Positions 1-8,912 of a stretch of 64,000 bases of DNA are shown piece after piece. Numbering within the stretch: position 1 is the first letter of the stretch; the number at the start of each line of letters is the position of its first letter. Where the stretch lies: NCBI GenBank assembly GCA_964614645.1, contig CAZTMA010000004.1, positions 1-64,000 of the forward strand, written 5' to 3'. The notes below the pieces were generated by a model. It did no database searches and was not told the origin of the DNA. It saw only the letters and a program-made list of their open reading frames with translations. Position numbers and translations under genes: made by a program. Source of the stretch: MWBF01 sp964614645. GTDB taxonomy: Bacteria > Chloroflexota > Anaerolineae > CG2-30-64-16.

Positions 1-1
1 C

Positions 2-560
2 GACCATTCCGAAGCCATGAGCCGGGCGGTGGAGCAGGCTGTGAGCATTTACCGCACCTTCGGGCTGAAGGAAGAGGATTTGGCCAAGGTGACCGAAAAC
101 CTCAACAACGTGCTGGCGATGATGAAGCTGATTTTCCCGGCGGCCTTCGCCATGGCCTCCGTTGTCGACACTTACCTGAACTTTATCGTGGCCCGGGCGG
201 TCCTGCGGAAACTGGGCCACCGCATCGACGCCTTCCCGAAGTTCACCCAATGGAGCTTCTCGCCGAAAATCCTGTATGCCTTTATTGTTTCGGTGCTTCT
301 GCTGTACTGGGGCAAGAGCCGGGAATGGGAGATGGTCGCCACTGCCGGGCTGAATCTGCAGGTGGCGTGCAGCATGCTGCTGATGCTGCAGGGATTGTCG
401 GTCGTATTCTTTTACGGCGAGAAACACCAGGTTCCCAAGTTTCTGCGCTGGATTTTGGTATTCATGGTCTTTACGAACGGGCCTATCATGCAGGCGGTCG
501 TGTTCGCCGGCGCGTTCGACATCGCTCTGGATTTCCGGAAACTGCGCCGCCCCGAGCCGC
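2..560 (+). CDS. DUF2232 (YybS-like) membrane protein, partial at both ends
   Basis: The reading frame is already open at base 2, so the N-terminus lies outside the window. The visible ~185 residues hold several hydrophobic segments and end in a typical DUF2232 tail (ALDFRKLRR). After about base 550 the frame continues to a stop at 872-874, but that part is only the antisense of rpoB, so the natural C-terminus has been lost at a junction. DUF2232 proteins are polytopic membrane proteins of poorly known role, often near ribosomal genes. The family call rests on the hydrophobic pattern and the C-terminal motif; no function can be inferred from the context because the neighbour is foreign to it. 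Confidence 0.6.
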
Positions 561-1788
561 CGAAGAACTCCCGGATGGCCGCAACGACCGGCCGGATGTT
601 GATGAGCGAGAGCGGCGTGGTCTGCTCGGAATCGCGGATGGACATGCGCTCGCGCACGACCCGCTCCATGCGCAGCAGACCCACGCGCAACTGGTTCTGG
701 ATCAGCTCGCCGACGGTCTTGACGCGGCGGTTGCCCAGATGGTCGATGTCATCCTCACCCTCGATGCCATTGTTGATCTGGATCATGCGGCGCAGCACCG
801 CGGCCAGGTCTTCATTCGTCAGGGTGCGATGGCTCAGCGGCACACCTAGTTCCAGGCGGCGGTTGAGCTTGTAACGGCCCACCTTGCCCAGGTCGTAACG
901 TCGCGGAGCGAAGACCAGGTTTTGCATGAAGTTGCGCGCGTTATCCAGGGTCGGCGGGTCGCCGGGGCGCAGCTTCTTATAGAACTCGAGCAGGGCCCCA
1001 TCAATGCCTTTCGCGGAATCGCTCCGGTTGGCGATGCGCGTCGGGTCACGCTCCAGGGTCGTCGCCATATAGGCGTGCTCAGGATTGTTATCAACTTCAG
1101 AGAACAGTTCGAGGATTTCCTCATCGGAACCATAGCCAATGGCGCGCAGCAGCACGGTGACCGGCAGCTTGCGCTTGCGATCCACCTTAACCGAGATGAT
1201 GTCACGCTTCGAGGTCTCGAATTCCAGCCAGGCGCCGCGGTTGGGGATGAGCTTGGCATAGCACAGGCGCCGGTCGGTGACGCGATCTTCTTCTACCGTA
1301 AAGTACACGCCGGGCGAGCGAATCAACTGGCTGACCACTACGCGCTCGGCCCCATTAATAATGAAAGTGCCGTTCTCCGTCATCAAGGGGAAATCGCCCA
1401 TGAAAACGCTTTGCTTGCTCAGCTCGCCCGTCTCACGGTTGACCAACCTCACCCGCACCCACAGGGGTGCGGCAAACGTCATGTCACGATCCCGGCATTC
1501 CGGTTCGGTATACTTGGGTTCCCCGAACCAGAACCCGTCCACATCTGCTTCTTCGTCCTTAGTCTTAGGCGGCTCCTTAATCGGCGTCGAGCCAAAGTGG
1601 AGCTCCAGGTTCTTGTTGAAGCTGACGATGGGAGAAATCTCCTCAAAGAGCTCCTGCAAACCCTCAGATTGGAACCAGCGGAACGAGTCCAACTGCACCT
1701 CAATCAGACGCGGCAGTTCGTAGACGTCGCGAATGCGAGCGTACGACTTACGCGGGGCAGTGCTGCCACCATTCCAGAGATGCGTCAT
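545..1788 (-). CDS. rpoB: RNA polymerase beta subunit, N-terminal third only (3' truncated)
   Basis: Encodes the start of the RNA polymerase beta subunit. ATG at 1788 is preceded by AAAAGGAG about 9 bases upstream and gives MTHLWNGGS, followed by typical beta N-terminal sequence (YELPRLIEVQLDSF, ERVVVSQLIRSPGVYF). About 412 residues match, up to the conserved INIRPVVAAIREFFG, where homology stops at about base 550. The frame then runs through unrelated DNA (the DUF2232 gene read backwards) to a stop at 412. A full beta subunit is over 1,100 residues, so most of the catalytic part is missing. As an only copy this would be lethal, so an assembly or amplification chimera is the likeliest explanation. 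No rplJ/rplL lies upstream. Confidence 0.9.
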
Positions 1789-1820
1789 GAAGCGTTCACT
1801 CCTTTTAGAAAGCAAAAACG

Positions 1821-1839
1821 CCAAGTCACCGTGACTTGG
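1821..1839 (-). promoter_or_regulatory. Hairpin plus T-run in the rpoB leader
   Basis: Two perfect 9-base arms (CCAAGTCAC and GTGACTTGG) separated by one base lie 33-51 bases upstream of the rpoB start. Read on the minus strand they are followed by CGTTTTT, so the element looks like a small intrinsic terminator or attenuator in the leader. It could instead be an operator. The one-base spacer means the real loop would have to open by a pair or two. Confidence 0.4.
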
Positions 1840-2037
1840 TTCATTCTCGATCGCCGAGAGCGAAGGGGGTTATAGCGATAATTTAGCAAGTTATCAGAGT
1901 GCTGGCCCGCAGACAGCAATCGCTAATACTATCACCGAACTTCTCCCTTGTCAAGTAGTTAATTTGTGGATTTTCACCAGCGCGATCATGCTGCTGATCC
2001 TGGGCAATTCGGCATACCCAAATCCCAACCTTAAAGT

Positions 2038-2130
2038 TGTGATAACTTGGGATAACTGGCCCCCCAAAAGCTTGCATATATACGCGACATCCCTTACAAT
2101 GCCTACGTGGTAAATAGTGGATATTTTTGG
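2038..2130 (+). promoter_or_regulatory. mraZ promoter with flanking MraZ-type boxes
   Basis: A sigma-70-type promoter is visible: TTGCAT (2072-2077), 17 bases, TACAAT (2095-2100). Just downstream, where transcription would start, TGG triplets sit at 2108, 2118 and 2128, exactly 10 bp apart. This is the spacing of the TGGGN boxes that MraZ binds in studied bacteria. A second pair, TGTGATAACT and TGGGATAACT, is a perfect 10-bp tandem at 2038-2057 upstream of the -35. Inference: MraZ represses its own operon by binding one or both arrays. The downstream boxes lack the third G of the consensus. Confidence 0.6.
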
Positions 2131-2190
2131 AGATTATGCCCAAATTCGTGTATCCATAGCCCAACCAGCCCATAATTGGAGTCGCTGAGC

Positions 2191-2628
2191 ATGTTTCGCG
2201 GTGAATACGAGCATACGATTGACGACAAAGGCCGCCTGATGATCCCGATCAAATTCCGGGATGAACTCGGCACGGCCATCGTCATCGGCCGCGGCACGCT
2301 CGGCCAGATTAACGTCTATCCGAAGGCCACATTCGAGGCCATGGAGCGACAGGTCGACGAGCAGGCCGGCAACGCAGTCTATTTCGCCACCCTGCTCATG
2401 GCCGCAGCGAACGAAACCGAGTTGGACAAGCAGGGCCGGGTCATCGTCCCGCCCGTTCTCCGCCGCCACGCCAAGCTGGGCACGGAGGCTATCGTCATCG
2501 GCAACCGGGATCACATCGAAATCTGGAACCCGGACGAGTGGCTCCAGACCTACGGGCGGCTGGTGGACGAGTACCGGCAGCAGCAGGACGACCTCGCCAG
2601 GCTGCGTGAGCTTGGCGTGCGCATGTAG
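2191..2628 (+). CDS. mraZ: MraZ, transcriptional regulator of the dcw cluster
   Basis: A 145-residue protein of standard MraZ length. It has the two AbrB/SpoVT-like half-domains of the family, each with its DxxGR core: DDKGRLMIP near residue 10 and DKQGRVIVP near residue 77. MraZ forms ring oligomers, binds direct repeats in front of its own gene and controls the division and wall genes. The start was set at ATG 2191 (MFRGEYEH), which matches the family N-terminus; an in-frame TTG at 2176 would add five unlikely residues. It is the first gene of the cluster, 11 bases before rsmH. Confidence 0.95.
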   Translation: MFRGEYEHTIDDKGRLMIPIKFRDELGTAIVIGRGTLGQINVYPKATFEAMERQVDEQAGNAVYFATLLMAAANETELDKQGRVIVPPVLRRHAKLGTEAIVIGNRDHIEIWNPDEWLQTYGRLVDEYRQQQDDLARLRELGVRM

Positions 2629-2639
2629 CCCGCCGCGCC

Positions 2640-3608
2640 ATGAATAGCTCCGCCGGCCATGTGCCCGTGCTCCTGACAGAGACGCTGAACGGCCTGGCAC
2701 TGGCGCCCGGCGCAGGAGCCATCGATTGCACGCTCGGCGGCGCGGGCCATGCCGCCGCCATCCTGGCAGCGACGCCGCCGCATGGCCGCTTGCTTGGGCT
2801 GGATGCAGACCCGGCCGCCATCGCCCGAGGTCGTGACCGGCTCGCGCAGTACGGGGCGCGGGTCATCCTGCGCCAGTCGAGCTTCCGGCATCTCGCTCAG
2901 GTCGCGCAGGAGGCGGGCTTCACGGGCGTCCAGGCGATTCTGCTCGATCTGGGCATCTCTTCCTTCCAGTTAGCCGAGGGAGAGCGCGGCTTCAGCTTCC
3001 TGGCCGCCGGGCCACTGGATATGCGGATGGATCCACAGGCCGACCTGACGGCAGCAGAGATCGTTAACAACTGGCCGCAAGAGGAACTGGCCGACCTGAT
3101 TTTCCAATACGGCGAGGAGCCGCGGTCGCGCCGGATTGCCCGGGCCATCACCGAGGCCCGCCCGCTGCACACCACGCAGCAGCTCGCGGACGTGGTGAGC
3201 CGGGCGCTCGGAGGCCAGCGGGGCCAGCGCCTGCACCCGGCCACGCGCACCTTTCAGGCGCTGCGCATTGCGGTAAATGATGAGCTGGGGGCGCTCGAAG
3301 CGGTCCTCCCTCAGGCGGTCGAGCTGTTGGCGCCCGGCGGCCGGCTGGCCGTCATTGCATTTCACTCGCTGGAAGACCGAATCGTCAAGCACTTTTTCCA
3401 GCGTGAGACGCGGGATTGTATCTGTGACCTGAATGATGAAGGGCTGCGGCCGGCGCGGCTGGCCCGTGGGGTGTGCACGTGTGGGCATCTTGCAACACTG
3501 CGTGCCATCACTCGCAAGCCGATTCAGCCGGGCGAGGCAGAAGTGGCAGAGAACCCTCGCAGTCGAAGTGCGAAGTTACGTATAGCAGAGCGAGTTACGA
3601 GTGGATGA
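2640..3608 (+). CDS. rsmH: 16S rRNA (cytosine-1402-N4)-methyltransferase RsmH
   Basis: RsmH (MraW) methylates N4 of C1402 in 16S rRNA using S-adenosylmethionine. The 322-residue product has the expected landmarks: HVPVLL near the N-terminus, the SAM-binding DCTLGGAGHA (about 29-38), LLDLGISSFQ (about 101-110), GPLDMRMD, TFQALRIAVNDEL and the C-terminal FHSLEDRIVKHFF. It follows mraZ as in most bacteria. No strong ribosome binding site is visible before ATG 2640, so it may be coupled to mraZ translation. Confidence 0.97.
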   Translation: MNSSAGHVPVLLTETLNGLALAPGAGAIDCTLGGAGHAAAILAATPPHGRLLGLDADPAAIARGRDRLAQYGARVILRQSSFRHLAQVAQEAGFTGVQAILLDLGISSFQLAEGERGFSFLAAGPLDMRMDPQADLTAAEIVNNWPQEELADLIFQYGEEPRSRRIARAITEARPLHTTQQLADVVSRALGGQRGQRLHPATRTFQALRIAVNDELGALEAVLPQAVELLAPGGRLAVIAFHSLEDRIVKHFFQRETRDCICDLNDEGLRPARLARGVCTCGHLATLRAITRKPIQPGEAEVAENPRSRSAKLRIAERVTSG

Positions 3609-3617
3609 GGAGAGCTT

Positions 3618-4001
3618 ATGTTGCAGCGTATCACCACAACACCCCCAGCCGCCCCCGGACGGCTGGTCGGCTGGCGGCGCGGCCTGCTGACCGGCGCAAG
3701 CTCCGCTTTGTTGCGCTACATTTCAATCATGGCGTTACTCTGTGCCGTCGGCTGTCTCTATTTCTTCCAGATGAGCCGGCTCTCTGACCTGCACCGCGAG
3801 ATCATCGGCCTGAACGAGCAGGCAGAGGTGCTTGAGCAGGGCAACATCGAGCTGACGCGCCAATGGGCCCGCTGGAACACGCCGAGCTACATCGAGGCCC
3901 AGGCGGAAGCCGGCGGCTACGCCGTGCCCACCGCAGTCATCCGCGTGCAGCCGCCAACCGCCACGAACGAGGCGCTGGCCGCCAGCGCGCCATCCCATTA
4001 G
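3618..4001 (+). CDS. ftsL: FtsL/DivIC-like septum protein
   Basis: A 127-residue bitopic protein in the ftsL position between rsmH and ftsI. It has a short basic cytoplasmic N-terminus, one membrane segment (about residues 37-54, ISIMALLCAVGCLYFFQMS) and then a leucine-containing coiled-coil-like stretch (LSDLHREIIGLNEQAEVLEQ). This is the architecture of FtsL/DivIC, which join FtsQ/DivIB and recruit FtsW-FtsI. Sequence identity in this family is low, so the call leans on position and topology. GAGGAGAG lies 5 bases before the ATG. The tail is Ala/Pro/Thr-rich. Confidence 0.75.
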   Translation: MLQRITTTPPAAPGRLVGWRRGLLTGASSALLRYISIMALLCAVGCLYFFQMSRLSDLHREIIGLNEQAEVLEQGNIELTRQWARWNTPSYIEAQAEAGGYAVPTAVIRVQPPTATNEALAASAPSH

Positions 4002-4013
4002 GGACGGTGGCTG

Positions 4014-5801
4014 ATGGCAAGGCGCAAGACCTGGCAGCGGTTTGACGACGAAGAGACCGCGCTCGACGGCGAGACTACCGCCCGTCAAGCTGCTGCGCGG
4101 CCGGCGACCGATGACAAACGTATGCTGGCAGTGCGGCTCCGCTTTCTCGTGCTGCTATTTGTGCTGTTCGGCCTCGTCGTCATCACCCAACTAATTCTCT
4201 CACAGGTTGTGGGCATGGCCATGCGTCCCGAGCGCGTGGAGGTGAAGACGCTCGACGATTCGCGCGGGCGCATCATCGATACGAATGGTCTGCTGTTGGC
4301 GATGGATGATTTCGCCTGGGAGATTTACGCCAACCCGGACCGCTTCCGCAGCACCAAGAGCGACCCGGCCAACCTGCCCCGCTATGCGGACATCCTGGGC
4401 GTGCCGGCAGACACACTCATCAACTCGGTGCAGGGCAAGGGTACGGTCGCCGTCGTTGCCAAGAATGTCAGCGCAGAACAGTGCCACACGGCGGACCATG
4501 ACCTGGGCTTGCCCGAGTGGATCTGGTGCGACGGCAAGCGCCAGCGCGTCTACCTGCACGGCTCATTGGCCGCGCACCTGTTAGGATTCGTAGATCGCGA
4601 CCAGGAGGGCCACGCGGGCGTCGAAGCCTACTATGACGACTGGCTGCGCACGGGCAACGAGTGGCCGAATGCGCGCCTGCCGGGCACAGCCCAGCCGCTA
4701 CCCGAGGCCTGGAGCACCTATCTGCCCTCGCCCGGCGGCCGCGACCTGGTGCTGCATGTGGATGCCGCACTCCAGTATATGGTCGAAAAGCGACTGACCG
4801 AGGCCCTGGCCAAGTACAAAGCCAAAGATGGCACCATCATCATCATGCAGCCGCAGACCGGCGCCATCCTGGCGATGGCAAGCTGGCCGACGTATGACCC
4901 AAATCGTTACACGGAGTTCACCAACGGCGAATGGGCAAACTCGGCCATCAGCCAGGCCTATGAGCCCGGCTCGGTCTTCAAGCCGATCACCTTTGCTGCG
5001 GGCCTGGACTCGGACAAACTGACCTCCGAGGAGTTATTCGAGGACACCGGGACGCTGATACTCGACAATGAAACCATCGAGAACGCCGAAAAGAAATCGT
5101 ACGGGGTCGTGACGGCCCGGCAGGCATTGGCCAGTTCGATCAATGTCGTCACCGCCAATATCTGTCTGCGGATGGGCTCCGAGACCTTCTACCGCTACCT
5201 GCGTCAGTTTCGCTTCGGCCAGTACACCGAGATCGACGCCGGACCGGAGAACGCCGGCATCGTCAAGTGGGTGGGCACCAAATACTGGAGCCGGTTCGAT
5301 CAGGCGGCCAACTCGTTCGGCCAGGGCATCAGCGCGACGCCGCTGCAGGTAGTCAACGCCATCGCCGCGATTGCCAATGGCGGAACCGTCATGCAGCCGC
5401 AAATCGTCCAGAGCCTGGTGTACAACGGCGAGGTGTACAACGTCCCGCCGCGCACGCTGGGCCGGGCCATTAAACCGGAAACCGCCCGCAAGTTGACCGA
5501 GATGATGGTCTTCACCATCGAGAGCTACGCGTCCGGCCCGACTCTCGTGCCGGGGTTCCGCGTGGCCGGCAAGACGGGCACTGCCCAGATTCCCGAAGAG
5601 GGCGGCTACAACGACGAACTGACGATCACCAGCTTTGTGGGCTTCTTCCCGGCGGCCGACCCGCAGCTTGTCGTGCTCGTCAAGCTCTCGGAGCCGAAGA
5701 CCTCCCGCTGGGCTGAGCAGGTCGCCCTGCCGGTATTCAGCCAGGTGGCGCAGGACGCGGTCAACGTTCTGAAGCTGCAGCCCGACGACCGGATGCCGTA
5801 A
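4014..5801 (+). CDS. ftsI: Peptidoglycan transpeptidase FtsI / class B penicillin-binding protein
   Basis: Cross-links septal peptidoglycan. The 595-residue protein has one N-terminal membrane anchor (about 43-65), a dimerisation domain starting with VEVKTLDDSRGRIIDTNG, and a transpeptidase domain. The catalytic SxxK is in PGSVFKP with Ser320, SIN is in ASSINVV, and the KTGT motif is at Lys520 (GKTGTAQ). Length and order fit FtsI/PBP3. No C-terminal PASTA domain is present, unlike SpoVD-type relatives. The start has AGGGACGGTG upstream, 13 bases after the ftsL-like gene, and the partner FtsW is encoded downstream. Confidence 0.95.
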   Translation: MARRKTWQRFDDEETALDGETTARQAAARPATDDKRMLAVRLRFLVLLFVLFGLVVITQLILSQVVGMAMRPERVEVKTLDDSRGRIIDTNGLLLAMDDFAWEIYANPDRFRSTKSDPANLPRYADILGVPADTLINSVQGKGTVAVVAKNVSAEQCHTADHDLGLPEWIWCDGKRQRVYLHGSLAAHLLGFVDRDQEGHAGVEAYYDDWLRTGNEWPNARLPGTAQPLPEAWSTYLPSPGGRDLVLHVDAALQYMVEKRLTEALAKYKAKDGTIIIMQPQTGAILAMASWPTYDPNRYTEFTNGEWANSAISQAYEPGSVFKPITFAAGLDSDKLTSEELFEDTGTLILDNETIENAEKKSYGVVTARQALASSINVVTANICLRMGSETFYRYLRQFRFGQYTEIDAGPENAGIVKWVGTKYWSRFDQAANSFGQGISATPLQVVNAIAAIANGGTVMQPQIVQSLVYNGEVYNVPPRTLGRAIKPETARKLTEMMVFTIESYASGPTLVPGFRVAGKTGTAQIPEEGGYNDELTITSFVGFFPAADPQLVVLVKLSEPKTSRWAEQVALPVFSQVAQDAVNVLKLQPDDRMP

Positions 5802-5815
5802 CAGAGTCCATGGCC

Positions 5816-5848
5816 GGCGCTTCAGCGCCCAGGGGCACGGCAGTGCCC
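5816..5848. repeat. Palindromic interspersed repeat, GGCGCTTCAGCGCC type, copy 1
   Basis: Two adjacent short palindromes: GGCGCTTCAGCGCC, then GGGCAC and GTGCCC around GGCA. The same pair recurs at 8913-8963. The copy lies between ftsI and the true start of murF and would be translated only if murF began at an upstream ATG (5810). Confidence 0.7.
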
Positions 5849-5872
5849 AAACGACAGGTCAGGATACGCGAG

Positions 5873-7333
5873 ATGATTACTGCGGGCCATTTCTGGCGGG
5901 CACTCACAGGCACCGAACCCGCCGCCCTGGGGCCGGAGGCAGCGCAGCCCTTCAGCAGCGTCGTGATTGACTCACGCACAGCGGAGCCGGGCAGCCTGTT
6001 CATCGCGCTGCGCGGGGAACACACGGACGGCCACCTCTACCTGGGCGATGCCTTCACGCGCGGGGCGCTGGCAGGCCTGGCCGAGCCACACGCCCGCGAG
6101 CTGTATCCCCAGGCGCGCTTCGTCCTGCCCGACGGCTCGGTCAGCGGCGAGACGGGCCCGTGGGTGTTCATCGTACCGGACAGCCTGGCGGGTCTCCAGG
6201 CCGCCGCCCACGCCTGGCGCACGGAGATGCCCGCAGACGCAGTCGCCATCACCGGCAGCGTCGGCAAGACCACGACGAAAGAGATTGTTGCCAACGTGCT
6301 GGCCCAGCGGTACGTCACCCTCCGCAGCCAGGGCAATCTCAACAACGAGATCGGCCTGCCGCTGACCCTGCTCCAGCTCGAGCCGGAGCATCAGCGCGTG
6401 GTCCTTGAGATGGGCATGTATACGCTGGGCGAAATCGCCCGCCTGTGTGCGCTGGCGCACCCGCGCATCGGCGTGGTGACGAATGTGGGACCGACGCACG
6501 CCGAGCGTCTCGGCAGCATCGAACGGATTGCCGCGGCCAAGTCGGAGTTGCCGCAGGCTCTCCCGCCGGGAGATGAGGGCGGAGTTGCCATCCTGAACGC
6601 GGATGACCCGCTCGTGCTGGCGATGTCCGGCCTGACACGAGCGCGCGTCTTTACCTACGGGCTGAACCCGGAGAGCCACCTGTGGGCCGACGAAATCAGC
6701 AGCCAGGGGCTGGAGGGGCTGCGCTTCCGGTTCCACTACGGGAATGAGGTGCTGCACATCAGGCTGCCCATGCTGGGACGCCACAGCGTCCATACCGCGC
6801 TGCGGGCCGCGTCGGTCGGGCTGGCCGACGGACTGAGTTGGGCCGAAATCATTGAGGGCCTGCAGGACGTGCGCGGGCAGTTGCGGCTGGTCGTGGCGCG
6901 CGGGCTGCGCGACACCACGCTCATCGATGACACATACAACGCCAGCCCGGACTCGATGCTGGCCGCGCTGAACCTGCTCGAAGAAATCGCCAACGCATCG
7001 CACCGTGCCATTGCCGTGCTGGGCGATATGTACGAGCTGGGCGCGTACGAGGAGGCGGGTCACCGGCGGGTCGGTGGACGCGCGGCCCAGGTCGTCAGCA
7101 AGCTTGTGACGGTCGGCCCGCGCGCCCGGCTCATCGCGGAAGAGGCTCTCGCGATCGGCATGCGCCCCGCCGACGTGCATCCGGTCGAGAATAACCACGA
7201 CGCCATCGCGGTCCTGCAGGGCCTCATCCGGGAGGGCGATGTAGTGCTGGTTAAGGGCTCGCGCGTGGGCGGCATGGAAAAAATCGTCGACGCGCTGGCG
7301 CGGCCCCCCAGCCGAGGAGCGGAATCCGCATGA
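5873..7333 (+). CDS. murF: UDP-N-acetylmuramoyl-tripeptide--D-alanyl-D-alanine ligase MurF
   Basis: Adds D-Ala-D-Ala to the UDP-MurNAc-tripeptide in the cytoplasm. Mur-ligase landmarks are present: SSVVIDSRTAEPGSLFIAL at the N-terminus, the P-loop GSVGKTTTKE, NNEIGLPLTLL, EMGMYTLGEI and DDTYNASPDSM. The start at 5873 gives MITAGHFW, which aligns with the MurF N-terminus, and AGGTCAGGA lies upstream. A frame from ATG 5810 would add 21 residues encoded by a palindromic repeat and is unlikely. The gene overlaps mraY by 4 bp (ATGA). Confidence 0.95.
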   Translation: MITAGHFWRALTGTEPAALGPEAAQPFSSVVIDSRTAEPGSLFIALRGEHTDGHLYLGDAFTRGALAGLAEPHARELYPQARFVLPDGSVSGETGPWVFIVPDSLAGLQAAAHAWRTEMPADAVAITGSVGKTTTKEIVANVLAQRYVTLRSQGNLNNEIGLPLTLLQLEPEHQRVVLEMGMYTLGEIARLCALAHPRIGVVTNVGPTHAERLGSIERIAAAKSELPQALPPGDEGGVAILNADDPLVLAMSGLTRARVFTYGLNPESHLWADEISSQGLEGLRFRFHYGNEVLHIRLPMLGRHSVHTALRAASVGLADGLSWAEIIEGLQDVRGQLRLVVARGLRDTTLIDDTYNASPDSMLAALNLLEEIANASHRAIAVLGDMYELGAYEEAGHRRVGGRAAQVVSKLVTVGPRARLIAEEALAIGMRPADVHPVENNHDAIAVLQGLIREGDVVLVKGSRVGGMEKIVDALARPPSRGAESA

Positions 7334-8400
7334 TCGAACAAGCACCGATGCCGTTCGCGCTCGCCCTGGCGACCGTTTCATTTCTGCTGTCTGTCATTTG
7401 GGGGCAGCCGTTGATAAACCTGCTGCGGCGCAAGGGCGTGGGCAAGCGGATTCGCATCGAAGGGCCCAACAGCCACCAGACCAAGATGGGCACGCCCACG
7501 ATGGGCGGGGTGCTGTTCCTGGTGCCCGTGTTCCTGATCACGGTCGTGCTGAACCTGGCGAACTTCCTGAGCGGCGTCGAATGGGGCAAGGCCATCCTGC
7601 GCATCTTCAACTTTGCGGAGGGCAGCCCCCTCATCGGCAAGTCCATGCTCCTGCCGCTGCTGACGTTGCTGTCGTTCGCCGTGCTGGGTGCACGCGATGA
7701 CTGGAAGGGCATCACCGGCCGTCGCGACGATGCACAGGGCTTTATTGCGCGGGTGAAAGCCTCCTACCAGACGATCCTGGCGCTGGTCGCCAGCCTGGGC
7801 ATCTATTTCTTTCTGGACATTCACAGCATGGCGATTCCCGGCATCGCCCAACGGCTCAACCTGGGGCTGGTTTACATCCCGATTGCGACGTTCGTCATCG
7901 TCGCCATGACCAATGCCGTCAACCTGACGGACGGCCTGGACGGGCTGGCCGGCTCTACCGTCGCGGTGGCCTTTGCCGCGTACGGCATCATCGCCAACCT
8001 GCAGGGGCAGTACCCGCTGAGTTCGTTCTGCTTCACGATGGTCGGCGCACTGTTCGCGTTTCTCTGGTACAACTCGCACCCGGCGCAGCTTTTCATGGGC
8101 GACACGGGCGCGCTGGCGCTCGGCGCAACGCTGGCCGTCGTCGCGCTGATGACCGGCCAGTGGCTGCTCCTGCCCATCGTCGGGATCGTGTTCGTCGCCA
8201 TGGCCGCGTCGGATGTCCTGCAGGTCAGCTTCTTCAAGTGGACCAAGAAGCGCACGGGTGTGGGCAAGCGCATCTTCAAGATGGCCCCCCTCCATCACCA
8301 TTTCGAGCTCTTGGGCTGGTCTGAGACGCACATTGTCTGGCGTTTCTTTCTGATTTCGATTCTGGCAGGCATGACAGGTATCGCGCTCGCGCTGCTGTAG
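7330..8400 (+). CDS. mraY: Phospho-N-acetylmuramoyl-pentapeptide-transferase MraY
   Basis: Integral membrane enzyme that moves phospho-MurNAc-pentapeptide onto undecaprenyl phosphate to give lipid I. The 356-residue product has about ten hydrophobic segments and MraY signatures: HQTKMGTPTMGGVLF near residue 53, NAVNLTDGLDGLA (Asp-rich active-site loop), FMGDTGALALG and the C-terminal MAPLHHHFELLGWSE. AGGAGC precedes ATG 7330, which overlaps the murF stop. Confidence 0.97.
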   Translation: MIEQAPMPFALALATVSFLLSVIWGQPLINLLRRKGVGKRIRIEGPNSHQTKMGTPTMGGVLFLVPVFLITVVLNLANFLSGVEWGKAILRIFNFAEGSPLIGKSMLLPLLTLLSFAVLGARDDWKGITGRRDDAQGFIARVKASYQTILALVASLGIYFFLDIHSMAIPGIAQRLNLGLVYIPIATFVIVAMTNAVNLTDGLDGLAGSTVAVAFAAYGIIANLQGQYPLSSFCFTMVGALFAFLWYNSHPAQLFMGDTGALALGATLAVVALMTGQWLLLPIVGIVFVAMAASDVLQVSFFKWTKKRTGVGKRIFKMAPLHHHFELLGWSETHIVWRFFLISILAGMTGIALALL

Positions 8401-8415
8401 ATAAAGGGAGTCGTC

Positions 8416-8904
8416 GTGTTCGGAACGCCGCCAGGTGAAAGGGCCATCCAGTTTCGGGCCGTGCTGCCGCCCGCGCATCGTGCGCAGGCGGCGCACCAGG
8501 CGCCGGCACGCATCGTACAATCGCGCGCGCTCACAGTGGCCGGCTTCATCCTGCGGGCGTTGCGACCCTTGCAGACCGATCTGGATGCGGCGCTTGAGCA
8601 GGATGACCATTCCACCGCAGTGCAGTTGGTCTATCGGGCGCTCCTGCCGATTGCCAAAGCCCTTTCCGTCTTTACAGGCCGCCCGCGCGGCAAGGGACAG
8701 ACGCGTGTGCATGCGCTGCTGGTCGAGCTGGAGCCGCTGCCCCTGACCGTCGAGCCGGACGGCACACTGATCGAGCAGGGTGCGGCCGTCACCATCCACT
8801 ATCGCCATTGGTCGCTTCCGGCGGCAGAGGCAGCCCGGTGGGCCGAGTCCCTGAGCCGGGAGTTTCAGGCCTGCTGGCCGGGCACGCCGTTAACGGCAAG
8901 ATGA
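8416..8904 (+). CDS. Unknown protein inside the dcw cluster
   Basis: A 162-residue soluble protein with no signal peptide, membrane segment or motif that I recognise. GTG 8416 is preceded by AAAGGGAG. The first half is predicted mostly helical with many Arg and His; the second half alternates short strand-like and helical stretches (VHALLVELEPLPLTVE, AVTIHYRHWSLPAAEAARWA). It is co-directional with and tightly packed behind mraY (15 bases) and is followed by a palindromic repeat and then murD. The position suggests a role in wall synthesis or division, but that is only context. Codon choice matches the neighbours, so it looks like a real gene. Confidence 0.6.
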   Translation: MFGTPPGERAIQFRAVLPPAHRAQAAHQAPARIVQSRALTVAGFILRALRPLQTDLDAALEQDDHSTAVQLVYRALLPIAKALSVFTGRPRGKGQTRVHALLVELEPLPLTVEPDGTLIEQGAAVTIHYRHWSLPAAEAARWAESLSREFQACWPGTPLTAR

Positions 8905-8912
8905 AGGTTCGC

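Noticed and set aside
5810..5872. Longer murF starting at ATG 5810
   Set aside because: The added 21 residues are encoded by a palindromic repeat and do not align with MurF proteins.
7378..8808. 476-codon open frame antisense to mraY
   Set aside because: Very rich in Gln, Arg, Asp and His, as expected from reading a membrane protein gene backwards.
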